Assembly (NCBI RefSeq): GCF_002575655.3
Contig: NC_053035.3
Location: forward strand, 377,495,792 to 377,559,791
Direction of reading: 5' to 3'
DNA from: Aegilops tauschii subsp. strangulata
Lineage: Eukaryota; Streptophyta; Magnoliopsida; Poales; Poaceae
Length of the DNA stretch: 64,000 nt
In this document: positions 10,620 through 21,014 of the stretch, piece by piece
Numbering within the stretch: the first letter of the stretch is position 1
Layout of the letters: each line of letters starts with the position of its first letter
The notes under the pieces: model-generated
Databases searched by the model: none
What the model was told of the DNA's origin: nothing
What the model saw: only the letters and a program-made list of their open reading frames with translations
Program-made: the position numbers and the translations under genes

Positions 10620-12610
10620 CGTATAATTTTTGGCTGAATTGGGACAAGTTTTGGTATAAGCCTCTTGCAAAACCGGAGATTCTCTCAACAAGCCTCGTGG
10701 TTCCGAGAGGGAACGTGTCACCTTTGTGTGCGAAACGATATACGCTGCCTCCCCCTGATTTTATTTACAGAGGCAACATAGAACTATATGAGTGCCCTGT
10801 TAAATTTTGGAATTATTTCGAGTTCATTTGGCCTTTTTATACATTAATTGAGTTTCTGGACTTTTAATGTGCATAATCTAAGTATGAATTGCATGCACAT
10901 GCTCCGGTGCACCAAAGTGGGTTGAAAAATCACATGTGTGTCCTTGGTTGAATTTCTAGGTCCCATGGAAGAAATGGGAATGAAATTCAAACATCTGGGC
11001 GTCATGACTCGGCCGAGAACATCGAGAAACTTTGATTTTAAATTCATGTAAATCCAAAACTCGCCTGGAAATCATGAAACTTGGCATGGTGTCATGTCAT
11101 GGCACTAACATGTTGTGGTAAAAAATTGGGCCGATTTGGAAGCTCGTGGTTCTAAGAGGGAACGTGCCACCTTTGAGTGTGAAACGATATACGCTGCCCC
11201 CCTTGAGTTTCTTAACAAAGGCAGCATAGAACTACATTAGCGCCCTGTTAAATTTTGGAATTATTCCGGGTTCGTTTGTCGTTTTTTATACATTAATTGA
11301 GTTTCTGGTCATTTAATGTGCATTAGTCAAATTTGAACTACAAGCACATGCTCTCGTGCACCAAAGTTGGTTGAAAAATCACATTTGTGTCCTCGGGTGA
11401 ATTTCTAGGTCCCATGCAAGAAATGAGAATAAAATTAAAACATCTGGGCATCGTGGCTCGGCCGAGAACATTGAGAAACTTGGTTTTAAAATTCTTGTAA
11501 ATCCAAAACACGTCTGAAAATCATGAAACTTGGCATGGATGTCATGTCATGGTACTACCATGTTGTGGTAAAAAAAATTGGCCGAATAGGAACAGATTTT
11601 GGTATAAGCTTCTTGCAAACCGAAGCTTCCCTCAAGAAGGCTCGTGGTTCTGAGAGGGAACGTGCCACCTTTGAGTGCGAAACGATATACGTTGTCCCCC
11701 TTGATTTTATTTACAAAGGCAACATAGAACTACATGAGTGCCCTGTTAAACTTTGGAATTATTCCGGCTTCGTTTGGCCTTATTTACACATTAATTGAGT
11801 TTTTGGTCATTTAATGTGCATAATTCAAATTTGAACTACAAGCACATGCTCCCGTGCACCAAAGTTGGTTGAAAAATCACATTTGTGTCCTCGGGTGAAT
11901 TTCTACTCCCTCCTTCCATCTATATAGGTCCTAATGCGTTTTTCGAGGCTAACTTTGACCAAACGTTAGAGCAATAATATATGACATGCAACTTACACAA
12001 AGCATACCTTCAAATTTGTATGTCAAAGGAGCTTCCAATAATATAATTTTCATAGTATACATCTCATGTGCTATTAATCTTGTCAATAGTCAAAGGCTGT
12101 CTTGAAAAAACACATTAGGCCCTATATAGATGGAAGGAGGGAGTAGGTCCCATGCAAAAAATGAGAATAAAATTCAAACATCTGGGCATCGTGGCTCGGT
12201 CGAGAACATTGAGAAACTTGGTTTTAAAATCATGAAACTTGGCATGGTGTCATGTCATGGTAGTACCATGCCATGGTAAAAAAATTGGCCGAATAGGAAC
12301 AAATTTTGGTATAAGCTTCTTGCAAATCGGAGCTTCTCTCAAGAAGGCTCGTGGTTCTGGGAGGGAACGTGTCACCTTTGTGTGCATAATTCAAATTTGA
12401 AATACAAGCACATGTTCCAGTGCACCAAAGTTGGTTGAAAAATCACATGTGTGTCCTCGGGTAAATTTCTAGGTTCCATGCAAGAAATGGGAATGAAATT
12501 CAAAATTCTGGGCGTCGTGGCTGGGTTGGAAACATTGAGAAACTTAGTTTTTTAATTCCTGTAAATCCAAAACATGCATGAAAATAATGAAACTTGGAAC
12601 ATGCTGTGGT
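10620..12610. repeat. Tandem array of 450-500 bp units, four copies
   Basis: The landmark 'gctcgtggttc' (in the first copy 'cctcgtggttc') occurs at about 10694, 11142, 11639 and 12346. Each copy continues with 'gagggaacgtg', 'cgaaacgatatacg', 'gcaccaaagt' and 'ggtcccatg'. Spacing is 448 and 497 bases, then 707; the last falls to about 467 once the 240-bp MITE insertion at 11906-12143 is removed. The last copy is internally shortened. No coding function is evident. Confidence 0.85.
11906..12143. mobile_element. Stowaway-type MITE, 238 bp, inside the tandem array
   Basis: It begins 'ctccctccttccatctatat' and ends with the complement, with TA on both sides (11904-11905 and 12144-12145). The sister repeat copy near 11400 shows the empty site 'ttctaggtccc', confirming both borders and the TA duplication. 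Confidence 0.95.
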
Positions 12611-12619
12611 AAATTTGCA

Positions 12620-13560
12620 GTTCGATTTGCGAAGGCGCACACATTAACAATCAACAAAGTCATTTTGGAACAAGTGTTGTCACGTTACAATCGAAAACAC
12701 AAGTATTATTGAAACCGTGGGCGTTCTACTTACTAGTACCATTTACGTGCCGCCACGCGTCCCCATTTTTTATTAGCTAGGAGGCGCCGTGCAGGGTAGC
12801 TATTTGAGTACGAGAGGCGTGCGATCAGACCCCTGCGCGTGCTTATCGGGAGGAGAGCCCTTTGACCTCCATCTGCTGTCCACCTCTCTCCCAAGGTCTC
12901 CATTAATGGCGCCCCAGCCTCTGTTTAATGGCGTGGCTATGTCTCACTCGACTGAGATTTAAGAGAGAAAAAAGAAAATCTGAAAGCACGGATCTTGATG
13001 TAAGATCCGACGAACCTATATAGCATCTACTGTGACTTATAGCAAGACTGATGAATATATAAGGATGATTAATTTTTTTTATCAAAGAAGGGCTTGCCCC
13101 TTCCGATTTTCATTACTGAAAACCACCGCAATTCACAAGAAGTTCAGCACAACTCCAGCCTAACACGAAGGACTAAAAGCTACCAGATTGAAATCGCAAC
13201 ATCCCAAGAGGCCAACAAAGGCCAAACATCCGCGCTAGAACCCAACATTTCACAACCGACGACACAATCCACATCCTAAACCGATTATTACATCAAAAGA
13301 AACCAGGAAACTGAAGGAAGCCCAGCAGCAACTAGAAGAACAGCAACGCCAGGGTCGCCACAGCAAGAGTTTTCTTCATTCCAGCCTTGCAACATTGATC
13401 TTCCACAGAAAGATAAGGACGATTAATTGTCTTACATAATTAGAAAGATAATTAAAAAAGCCACATGCGGCTACGCCCGAAATACACAAGGGCAAAAGAA
13501 GAAGGAAGATAAGGATCTGGCTCGCTGGTCTCTACTTTCTTGATGCATTGCTGCAGGCCA
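12620..13560. other. Gene-free stretch with a poly-T-led segment
   Basis: No ORF is persuasive. A T-run at 13073-13080 followed by 'atcaaagaagggcttgcccc' resembles the reverse complement of a retroposon 3' end with a poly-A tail, but I could not identify the family or the other border. Confidence 0.35.
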
Positions 13561-13566
13561 CGGGAA

Positions 13567-14208
13567 CTAGTCTCCGCGGCGAGCGGCGATGAGCTCTTTC
13601 GTGTCCTCAAGACGCTGCTTGTGAACATCCACGGATTCCTCCACCAGCCTTTGGCGCTCGTTGTGGAGCATGTCATTCTCGTCCATAAGTTTCTTGACGA
13701 TGACGCCGGTCATCTTCAACAAGGCACTGGTCTCCTCCTGCTGGTCTGCACTTCGGACGATCTTCTCCCTCAGCAGGTCGCGCTCGGCCCGGAGCCTCTC
13801 ATTGCCCTCCCTTAGTTGCCGGATGACGCCGGTAGCCTCTTCAAACGAGGCTTTCATGTCGTCCTGCAACCTCGCCCAGCCGGAGATCTGATCCATCTGG
13901 CTATGGACGATCGCATGCATGCGCCTGTAACAGTCGTCGCCTGCCCACGAGAAATTTTCCCAGGCCGCCGTGGCGCGGCGGGACATCTCTACTGCTTCCG
14001 CGGCGCGGCCGGACCAGTCTGCTGCATCGACGGTGCGGCGGGACCTCCGTGCTGCTTCAGCGGCGCGGCGGGACCTCTGTGTTGCTACTTCCGTGTGGCG
14101 GGACATGTCGGCTGCTCTCGCAGCGAGGCGGGACATCTCTCGTGCTTCCGCTTCCATGCTCGCCTCTCCCTGGTGGCAATCTCTCGACCCAGAACTCACG
14201 CTGGCCAT
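13567..14208 (-). CDS. Uncharacterised coiled-coil protein, 213 residues, intact
   Basis: This is a single uninterrupted frame starting in good context ('gccATGG') and ending in TAG. TATAAATA lies on the same strand at 14305-14298, about 90 bases before the ATG. Residues about 20-80 hold five imperfect ~14-residue repeats of an Ala/Arg/Ser pattern (for example 'AARAADMSRH', 'AAEAARRSRR'). The rest is heptad-like with many Leu, Glu and Arg ('LREGNERLRAERDLL', 'HNERQRLVEES'), indicating a long coiled coil. There is no signal peptide, membrane segment or catalytic motif. The DNA of the repeat region is GC-rich, unlike the AT-rich flanks. I do not recognise the family. The gene lies inside the CACTA element, so it may be captured host sequence. 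Confidence 0.6.
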   Translation of the reverse strand: MASVSSGSRDCHQGEASMEAEAREMSRLAARAADMSRHTEVATQRSRRAAEAARRSRRTVDAADWSGRAAEAVEMSRRATAAWENFSWAGDDCYRRMHAIVHSQMDQISGWARLQDDMKASFEEATGVIRQLREGNERLRAERDLLREKIVRSADQQEETSALLKMTGVIVKKLMDENDMLHNERQRLVEESVDVHKQRLEDTKELIAARRGD

Positions 14209-14297
14209 GGCAAACGCAAGGGAAGGATGCTGAATGACTTGTTTGTTTTTGTGGATGAGGAGTTGAGGAGGAATGTGCAGTCATCTTGGCATACTAG

Positions 14298-14305
14298 TAT
14301 TTATA
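14298..14305 (-). promoter_or_regulatory. TATA box of the coiled-coil ORF
   Basis: TATAAATA reads on the minus strand about 90 bases upstream of the ATG at 14208. Confidence 0.55.
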
Positions 14306-14310
14306 ACCGA

Positions 14311-14462
14311 GTACTAATACACTCCTAAGTGGGAAACCGTTTAGGTTGTGATCGGTGTGAACAGGTTTGCAATTCAATATAGCGTGGTACTAATACGCTC
14401 CTAAGTGGGAAACCGTTTAGGTTGTGATCGGTGTGAACAGGTTTGCAATTCAATATAGTGTG
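14311..14462. repeat. 76-bp tandem duplication upstream of the coiled-coil ORF
   Basis: Two adjacent 76-base copies (14311-14386 and 14387-14462) differ at only about two or three positions. Both contain 'gggaaaccgtttaggttgtg' and end 'caatatag'. They lie directly upstream of the TATA box of the minus-strand ORF, so they duplicate a proximal promoter segment. Confidence 0.9.
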
Positions 14463-14560
14463 GAGTAATTTGGAATGTGACGAGATGCAAGCTCAAAATT
14501 TATTGACGGTTCTAGTTTCGAAGTGCGGCACTATTCCCGGATGGAGTACTTCTTTTTCTA

Positions 14561-14880
14561 CTCCCTCCTTTCCGGTTTTATAGGGCTTATCTCAAAATTT
14601 TAGTTTTTCCATTTTATAAGGCTCAACTTGGTTGTTCCCCAACACATGTTCAGATTCCAAGGTGCATTAAATCATTGCATGCAAGTATTAAGAGAAAATT
14701 GACCAATGCATGTACTTTATGCATGCATGCATTGCAATTAATGCATTGATAAACATAATTTTTTGAGAAAAACAAGAGCATTAATTAGGTGCTTTTGCAA
14801 ACTACAAAAAATATTCCACCACTCACCATCTTGGTTGGTGAGATTTTTGAATTAAGCCCTATAAACCGGAAAGGAGGGAG
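14561..14880. mobile_element. Stowaway-like MITE, 320 bp
   Basis: It starts 'ctccctcctttccggtttta' and ends with the inverted complement ('taaaccggaaaggagggag'). TA lies at 14559-14560 and 14881-14882. Confidence 0.9.
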
Positions 14881-15322
14881 TACTGCTGTGTACGTGCAAT
14901 AACTGGCACCGTCGTATACATATCTTACGGTTAATGGGGCGTTCGACAGGAATAGCCGCGTGGCGTGCTCTAGGCTAGTCTTTTTTTCAGACGCATTAAA
15001 CCTATCTCTCGGGACTTCTCGCACGCACCATCGTGCCACCCACAAAAACTTGTACTCTGAGTTTAGTAGTACGTTATACAGGAAGAGAAGAGGTGCACGC
15101 ACGCACTCGTCCTCTCACACACGCGTCTGTTTTTTCTCGAAAAGGAGGATGATGACCCCCGGCCTCTGCATCTGGGAGTCACACACGCATCTGTAGCTAC
15201 GAATTGTAGTGTTCTCAACCATCCGATTGGCTCTATCATGGATGTACCTATATACTAAAACATGTCTAGATACATCTATATTTTGACAAATGGAAGGCAT
15301 GTATTGTGGAACGGAGGGAGTG

Positions 15323-15408
15323 CTTGTCATCAAAATGGATAAAAAAGGGACGTATCTAGAACTAAAATACGTCTACATACATCTCCTTTTATCCATTTTG
15401 ATGACAAG
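15323..15408. mobile_element. Short inverted-repeat element next to a Stowaway fragment
   Basis: 'cttgtcatcaaaatggat' at the left is matched by its complement 'atccattttgatgacaag' at the right, around a core with 'gacgtatctagaactaaaatacgtc'. The preceding ~90 bases (about 15230-15321), ending 'acggagggag', look like the 3' half of another Stowaway. The small element may have inserted into or next to it. Confidence 0.7.
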
Positions 15409-15602
15409 TAGTACTTCTTACCCAAAGGAACTTTATATCCAACGGACACAAAATATCCGTTCGACTGTCGGAAATTACTGATCTGATGTCGAAGTAATTG
15501 CTGCATCGCCACCAAAACCCACCATTTCTTAAGCTAAAGTAGACCAAGGTAATCCCTATATTAGCATATTACTAAGATAAACAGAAGGCACTGTAGAAAC
15601 AT

Positions 15603-16463
15603 TTAGGACGTGAGCTTGTCAATCTGAATGTGGAGGGACACAAGCTTAGCCCCGGCCAGCGGCTTGGGCGGAACTGTCAAGAAGATCAGCTCCTGCACGT
15701 CGACGTCGCCGGGATCCTTGCTGCTTGTCACCTCCATTTCCACCTTGACGGCGTCGGCCGTGCCTTTGGGCTCTCCCGGCGGGCCGTTCGCCCACAGCTT
15801 GGCCACGTAGTGCGGCAGTGGGGACGCCCCCGCTCTGATGTAGACGACCGACACGGCGATAGGCGCGCCGATGTCGAGCACGCCGCTGACCAAGAAAAAC
15901 GCGCGGCGGTCCTCCTCCGCGAACAGCAAGAGCGTGGCTCCGACAGTGGCACTTGCAGCTGGAGCACCTTGCCGTACTGGATCCTGTGCACGGGCATGGG
16001 ATGCGCGGTGCTGATGTGGTGGTAGAGTGCCGGCGGCGGGCCTTCGTAGCCGCAGACGGGCACGGGGCATTTGCAGGGCGCGAGCGGACACACGCTCTGG
16101 TGATCGGCGAGCTTGTGGTAAGTGACGTAGAGCCCACAGCCTTCGTGCGGGCACTCCACCCTCACCGACGAAAGGACGAAGTCCACCGCCGTGTTCCGCA
16201 CGTCGAAGCCACCACCGCGCTCGCACTTCTGGCACTGCCACTGGTTCCCGGGGCGCTCGACGCGGTAGTCCGCGCAGGCCAGGTGCCCTCCCTTGCACTA
16301 CAGAAATCAATCGAACATCACATCAATCAAGAAACCTGCACCTTGCTCAATCAGCCGAACGGACGAGGTGTATTCGAACCTCATACACTGGAGGCGTCAA
16401 GGGGCGGAGGCACAAGGGGCAGTGGAGCACGGTGAGGTCCATCGAGACCTTAGAGAGCTCCAT
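15603..16463 (-). pseudogene. SINA-like RING E3 ubiquitin ligase, frameshifted
   Basis: Two exons fit: 16463-16380 (28 codons) and 16297-15603, with an 82-base GT-AG intron in phase 0. The product has a RING-like N-terminus ('HCPLCLRPLTPP', 'CKGGHLACADYR', 'QCQKCE'). A SIAH/SINA-type zinc finger follows ('VECPHEGCGLYVTYHKLADH', 'CPLAPCKCPVPVCGY', 'HHISTAHP'), then the C-terminal SINA region ending 'VSLHIQIDKLTS'. SINA-like proteins are ubiquitin ligases acting on target proteins in cytosol or nucleus. Two defects are visible. One RING position that should be Cys is Tyr in 'CADYR'. A one-base deletion near 15933-15936 shifts the frame after 'VPLSEPR'; the downstream frame resumes with 'LLLFAEED'. 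Restoring one base would rejoin the domains, so the damage looks recent. It lies inside the CACTA element and is probably a captured gene copy. Confidence 0.8.
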
Positions 16464-16679
16464 CGTCGGGTCCTGTTTGGTCTGCATGATCTCGCCCTCC
16501 TCGTGCACAACCATCTCTCGACTTGGGCCGGGGTATTACAAAGCTTTACTGTCACATATTTTATACTACTTCAAGGTGCATTAAATCAACACATGCAAGT
16601 ATCAAAATGAGAGTCACGGCATGCATGCATGCGTTGTAATTAATGCATCGATAAACGCAAATTATTGAAATATATCGAG

Positions 16680-17695
16680 TGCAGTGCTTTGATGTGTCGC
16701 GTCAACTCGTACATCAACGAGAAGTTTGATTATCCTCTCCCTCGCGGACTTAACTGCACCTGCCTTTGGCTGTATGACAGGTTGGCCACACACCTGTCGG
16801 GCCCACCTGTCATACACACAAAGGCAGGAGCGTCCCTCCCTCGCCCATGAGCGTGGTGGCTGGCAAGACTAGGAGAAGCTTTCGCTACACGCTCTCCCTC
16901 CCGCACGCGGTGGACATGCGGCAGTTCAATCGGTGTCAGATGGCCAGAAGCGTACTGTAGTACTCCTCCAGTGCAGTAGTACTCCATCATTGTTCGACTT
17001 CCCGAAGAGGCGAAGACCCAAGCGCAGCCCGGACGCTCGTGTGGCAGTTTCATGTGTAGAGTAGTCTAGGATAGCGTGTACCGTGCCTGTAAGCTTAAAA
17101 TCGTTGGGGTCGGCTCCATGCTATGTGGCTGTCTCGAAGTTTTTAAAAAAAAATTAAAATAGTCTTCTGGCCCTACCTGACACCCTGGTGATTGTAGTTT
17201 GCACGCTCATCTGGTCAAGACAGGAATATATATTTTAATTTGTTTTTTTTTCGAAAAGGGGGGACTCCCCGGCCTCTGCATCAGAACGATGCATACGGCC
17301 ACATATATTTTACTTTGTGGTGGGTAAATGTTAGAGGTTGCAGCAAATATATTGTACACCGCGGGTCTTTCAGCCAAGTTTAGAGGCAAGCATGTGGGGC
17401 CAGTGCTATGATGTGTCGCGTCAACTTGTACAACGAGGAGAAGCTTGATTTTACTACACGCCTTCTCCCTCACCCATGCGCGCGGTTGCTCGCAAACGAG
17501 GACAGGCTTTTGCTTAGTACTTCTACAACAAGCTATCCGTCCCGCTCGTGGTGGACGGACATGCAGCAGTGGATTCGACACTATAGAAGCAGTAGTAGTA
17601 ACATCATTGTTCGTCTTCTCGAAGAGGCGAAGAGCCAAGCGCAAACCGGACGTTGCAGTTGCGAACATTGGAGCACGCATATAGCCAGGCTCTTG
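16680..17695. repeat. Direct duplication of a ~300-370 bp module
   Basis: 16680-17050 and 17397-17695 are diverged copies. Both start 'cagtgct(t/a)tgatgtgtcgc' and 'gtcaact(c/t)gtac', both have 'ggacatgc(g/a)gcag', and both end with 'gaagaggcgaag(a/c)cccaagcgc'-like sequence. The intervening ~350 bases contain a T-run plus 'cccggcctctgcatc' motif also seen near 15160. No coding function was recognised. Confidence 0.6.
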
Positions 17696-17754
17696 CATGA
17701 GACAAAATTGCTATGTGAGCCCACTATTGTACTAGTACGTACAACTACTTGCTA

Positions 17755-18210
17755 GTATAGCCCTGTAAACCAGAAAGGAGTATTTGCCCTTCTAGATATT
17801 TCAACAAGTGACTAGACTACACCGAGACGGAGTACATATGGAGCAAAATGAGTGAATCTGCACCATAAATAAATACGTACTAGTTCTATCGTTTTCCTCT
17901 CCGAGGTGCACAATATTGAGTATACTGACTATTCTCTTTTTGACACGCATTTACGTTTTTTTACACAGTACAGATGCAAGCGCTCATATACACGCGCATA
18001 CACTCACCCCTATGAACGCACACACGCACGGCACTATCATCTTGAAATTTACGAAGTCACCATAGGCACCTCGTCGTCGACGGGTCCATAGGTGCTTGAA
18101 TGCCAAGGAGGGAGAGGGTAGTGGTTCCCGAGACGTTGAACGGTCAATGATGCATCCTCAATTACATGCAGAGGGAATTAATTGGAGAAGCAGAATAGAG
18201 CCAGCACGAT
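17755..18210. other. Gene-free stretch with a decayed MITE piece
   Basis: 17775-17880 contains 'gcaaaatgagtgaatctgca', the body motif of the Stowaway copies at 19008 and 33509, but without clear termini. The rest shows nothing I can name. Confidence 0.4.
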
Positions 18211-18237
18211 GTGAATGCAACAGAGTTTGGACTCTCA

Positions 18238-18246
18238 TATAATAAA
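18238..18246 (+). promoter_or_regulatory. Putative TATA box of the 180-residue ORF
   Basis: TATAATAAA lies about 95 bases upstream of the ATG at 18341, followed by an ATG-free, CA-rich leader of typical plant 5' UTR composition. Confidence 0.5.
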
Positions 18247-18340
18247 GGCGCCCCACCACTCCAATCCATCTACTCCCAAGTCTCTGCGCAACACTGCTCA
18301 CTCCAATCCAAGACCAAGTGACCAGAAGCCACAAGCACCT

Positions 18341-18883
18341 ATGGAGGCGATGGACGCGAGCGGCAGTCGGCTGTGCCAAATCATCCAAGGCGCCGGCCTG
18401 CGGCCCCGCACCGCGCAGCATTTCCAGACGGTGCTGGCGACCGCAGGCATCGTAGCCCTTGCCGACGCCGGCTTAGCCTCTCGCATGGACGCCATGATGG
18501 TCAACTACATCCGCAAGTTCACCTCCGTCAAGAAGCGCGCGGACGACCTTGCCGTACTGCTCCAGCCCGCGCGCCCAGGCTCCTCATTGCGTGCCACCCT
18601 CATCGGCCTCCATGGTGATGAACTCCTTCAAGCCCTGGTGGCCCTGCAGGTGCCGGAGGTCGCGACGAAGAATGTGCACCTCGAGGTCGCGCTCGCCGCG
18701 CAGCGCCTCGCCATGCAAGAAACCGTTGACCTGCACATCCACGTCTACGAGGAAATCGTCTACATAGGCCACCACAAGGCAAGCGAGGACAGAAAGACGT
18801 TGGCCTTCTTCCAGCTGCTGGAATCTTTGGACGCCATTGTTCAGAAGCACGTCGACCTGGCCACGAAAGCCGCTGCTACTTAG
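18341..18883 (+). CDS. Uncharacterised 180-residue helical protein, intact
   Basis: A single frame opens at the ATG in 'cctATGGAGG', the first ATG after the TATA-like box, and closes with TAG. An in-frame extension to 18215 is open but contains leader-like sequence. The protein is rich in Ala, Leu, Val and His and predicted mostly alpha-helical. It has amphipathic stretches such as 'QTVLATAGIVALADAGLAS' and 'LHGDELLQALVALQVPEV'. No signal peptide, zinc ligand pattern or catalytic motif was recognised. Third-position GC is very high, in contrast to the AT-rich surroundings, as in many grass host genes. It lies inside the CACTA element about 420 bases before the Angela insertion. Function unknown; captured host gene or element-specific ORF are both possible. 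Confidence 0.6.
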   Translation: MEAMDASGSRLCQIIQGAGLRPRTAQHFQTVLATAGIVALADAGLASRMDAMMVNYIRKFTSVKKRADDLAVLLQPARPGSSLRATLIGLHGDELLQALVALQVPEVATKNVHLEVALAAQRLAMQETVDLHIHVYEEIVYIGHHKASEDRKTLAFFQLLESLDAIVQKHVDLATKAAAT

Positions 18884-19007
18884 GCGCCGTTCGGTGGGCC
18901 GGCGCCCTGAGTCGAGGAGGTGGACGTCGTCGATGGATGCATCTCTTCTTGCCTCCTGTAACCAGCACTGCATCGCCTCGTGGCCTTAATGTTTTATTAG
19001 TATATTA

Positions 19008-19174
19008 CTCCCTCCGTTCCCAAATATAAGTCTTTCTAAAGATTCCAGCAAGTGACTACTACATACGGAGCAAAATGAGTGAATCTACACTCTAAACTAT
19101 GTCCACATACATCTGTATGTTGTATTCCATTTGAAATGGTATCTAAAAAGGCTTATATTTATGAACGGAGGGAG
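19008..19174. mobile_element. Stowaway MITE, 167 bp
   Basis: Termini are 'ctccctccgttcccaaatat' and the inverted 'atttatgaacggagggag'. It is flanked by TA at 19006-19007 and 19175-19176, just downstream of the 180-residue ORF, where it could form part of its 3' UTR. Confidence 0.9.
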
Positions 19175-19298
19175 TATATGGCATTTTTATTCCAGTCATA
19201 ACGTTTTCACTGTGAGGTGGGGCCGCAATTGAGCAAACCCACCCCTCCCACCGGGCGTCGGCCGAGTTTAGAATTAGAAGAGAGAAACGAGGGAGGAG

Positions 19299-19303
19299 AG
19301 CTA
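19299..19303. repeat. Left target-site duplication AGCTA of the Angela composite
   Basis: AGCTA directly precedes the first LTR and is repeated at 30925-30929 directly after the third LTR, 11.6 kb away. Confidence 0.75.
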
Positions 19304-21014
19304 TATTGGAAATATGCCCTAGAGGCAATAATAAATGGTTATTATTATATTTCTTTGTTCATGGTAATTGTCTATTATTCATGCTATAATTGTATTGTCC
19401 GGAAATCGTAATACATGTGTGAATACATAGACCACAACCTGTCCCTAGTAAGCCTCTAGTTGACTAGCTCGTTGATCAACAGATAGTCATGGTTTCCTGA
19501 CTATGGACATTGGATGTCATTGATAACGGGATCACATCATTAGGAGAATGATGTGATGGACAAGACCCAATCCTAAGCATAGCATAAAAGATCGTGTACT
19601 TTCGTTTGCTAGAGCTTTTCCAATGTCAAGTATCTTTTCCTTAGACCATGAGATCGTGCAACTCCCGGATACCGTAGGAGTGCTTTGGGTGTGCCAAACG
19701 TCACAACGTAACTGGGTGACTATAAAGGTGCACTACGGGTATCTCCGAAAGTGTCTGTTGGGTTGGCACGGATCGAGACTGGGATTTGTCACTCCGTGTG
19801 ACGGAGAGGTATCTCTGGGCCCACTCGGTAATGCATCATCGTAATGAGCTCAATGTGACTAAGGCGTTAGTCACGGGATCATGCATTGCGGTACGAGTAA
19901 AGAGACTTGCCGGTAACGAGATTGAACAAGGTATTGGGATACCGACGATCGAATCTCGGGCAAGTAACATACCGATTGACGAAGGGAATTGCATACAGAT
20001 TGATTGAATCCTCGACACCGTGGTTCATCCGATGAGATCATCGTGGAACATGTGGGAGCCAACATGGGTATCCAGATCCCGCTGTTGGTTATTGACCGGA
20101 GAGGTGTCTCGTTCATGTCTGCATGTCTCCCGAACCCGTAGGGTCTACACACTTAAGGTCCGGTGACGCTAGGGTTGTAGAGATATATGTATGCGGAAAC
20201 CCGAAAGTTGTTCGGAGTCCCGGATGAGATCCCGGACGTCACGAGAGGTTCCGGAATGGTCCGGAGGTGAAGAATTATATATAGGAAGTCCAGTTTCGGC
20301 CACCGGGAAAGTTTCGGGGGTTACCGGTATTGTACCGGAACCACCGGAAGGGTCCCGGGGGTCCACCGGGTGGGGCCACCTATCCCGGAGGGCCCCGTGG
20401 GCTGAAAGTGGAAGGGAACCAGCCCTTAGTGGGCTGGGGCGCCCCCCTTGGGCCTCCCCCCATGCGCCTAGGGTTGGGAACCCTAGGGGGGTTTCCCCTT
20501 GCCTTGGGGGGCAAGGCAACCCCTTCCCCCCTTGTGGCCGCCGCCCCCCCTTGAGATCCCATCTCTTGGGGCCGGCGCCCCCCCCAGGGGGCCTATATAA
20601 AGGGGGGGAGGGCAGCACACAACAGCCTTGGGCGCCTCCCTCCTCCCCTGCAACACCTCTCTCTCTTGCGCAGAAGCTTGCGAAGCCCTGCCGGAGACCC
20701 GCTACATCCACCACCACGCCGTCGTGCTGTTGGACCTCCATCAACCTCTCCTTCCCCCTTGCTGGATCAAGAAGGAGGAGATGTCGCTGCACCGTACGTG
20801 TGTTGAACGCGGAGGTGCCGTCCGTTCGGCACTCGGTCATCGGTGATTTGGATCACGGCGAGTACGACTCCGTCATCCACGTTCATTGGAATGCTTCCGC
20901 TCGCGATCTACAAGGGTATGTAGATGCACTCCCTTCCCCTCGTTGCTAGTATACTCCATAGATGCATCTTGGTGAACATAGGAAAATTTTAAAATTATGC
21001 TACGATTCCCAACA
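19304..21014 (+). repeat. Angela LTR 1 (5' LTR, 1711 bp)
   Basis: The first bases are TATTGGAAATATG where LTRs 2 and 3 have TGTTGGAAATATG, so the terminal TG has mutated. It ends 'ttcccaaca'. A TATA-like 'cctatataaagg' near 20590 marks the retroelement promoter. It shares with LTR 3 'agatagtcatgg', 'gacttgccgg' and the 'gagatcccatctcttggggc' segment. Confidence 0.95.

Noticed and set aside
20191..20949. Long plus and minus open frames inside the Angela LTRs (also at 27038-27804 and 30098-30859)
   Set aside because: They recur at the same place in each LTR copy, are overlapping in several frames and lie in GC-rich LTR sequence, so they are not genes.
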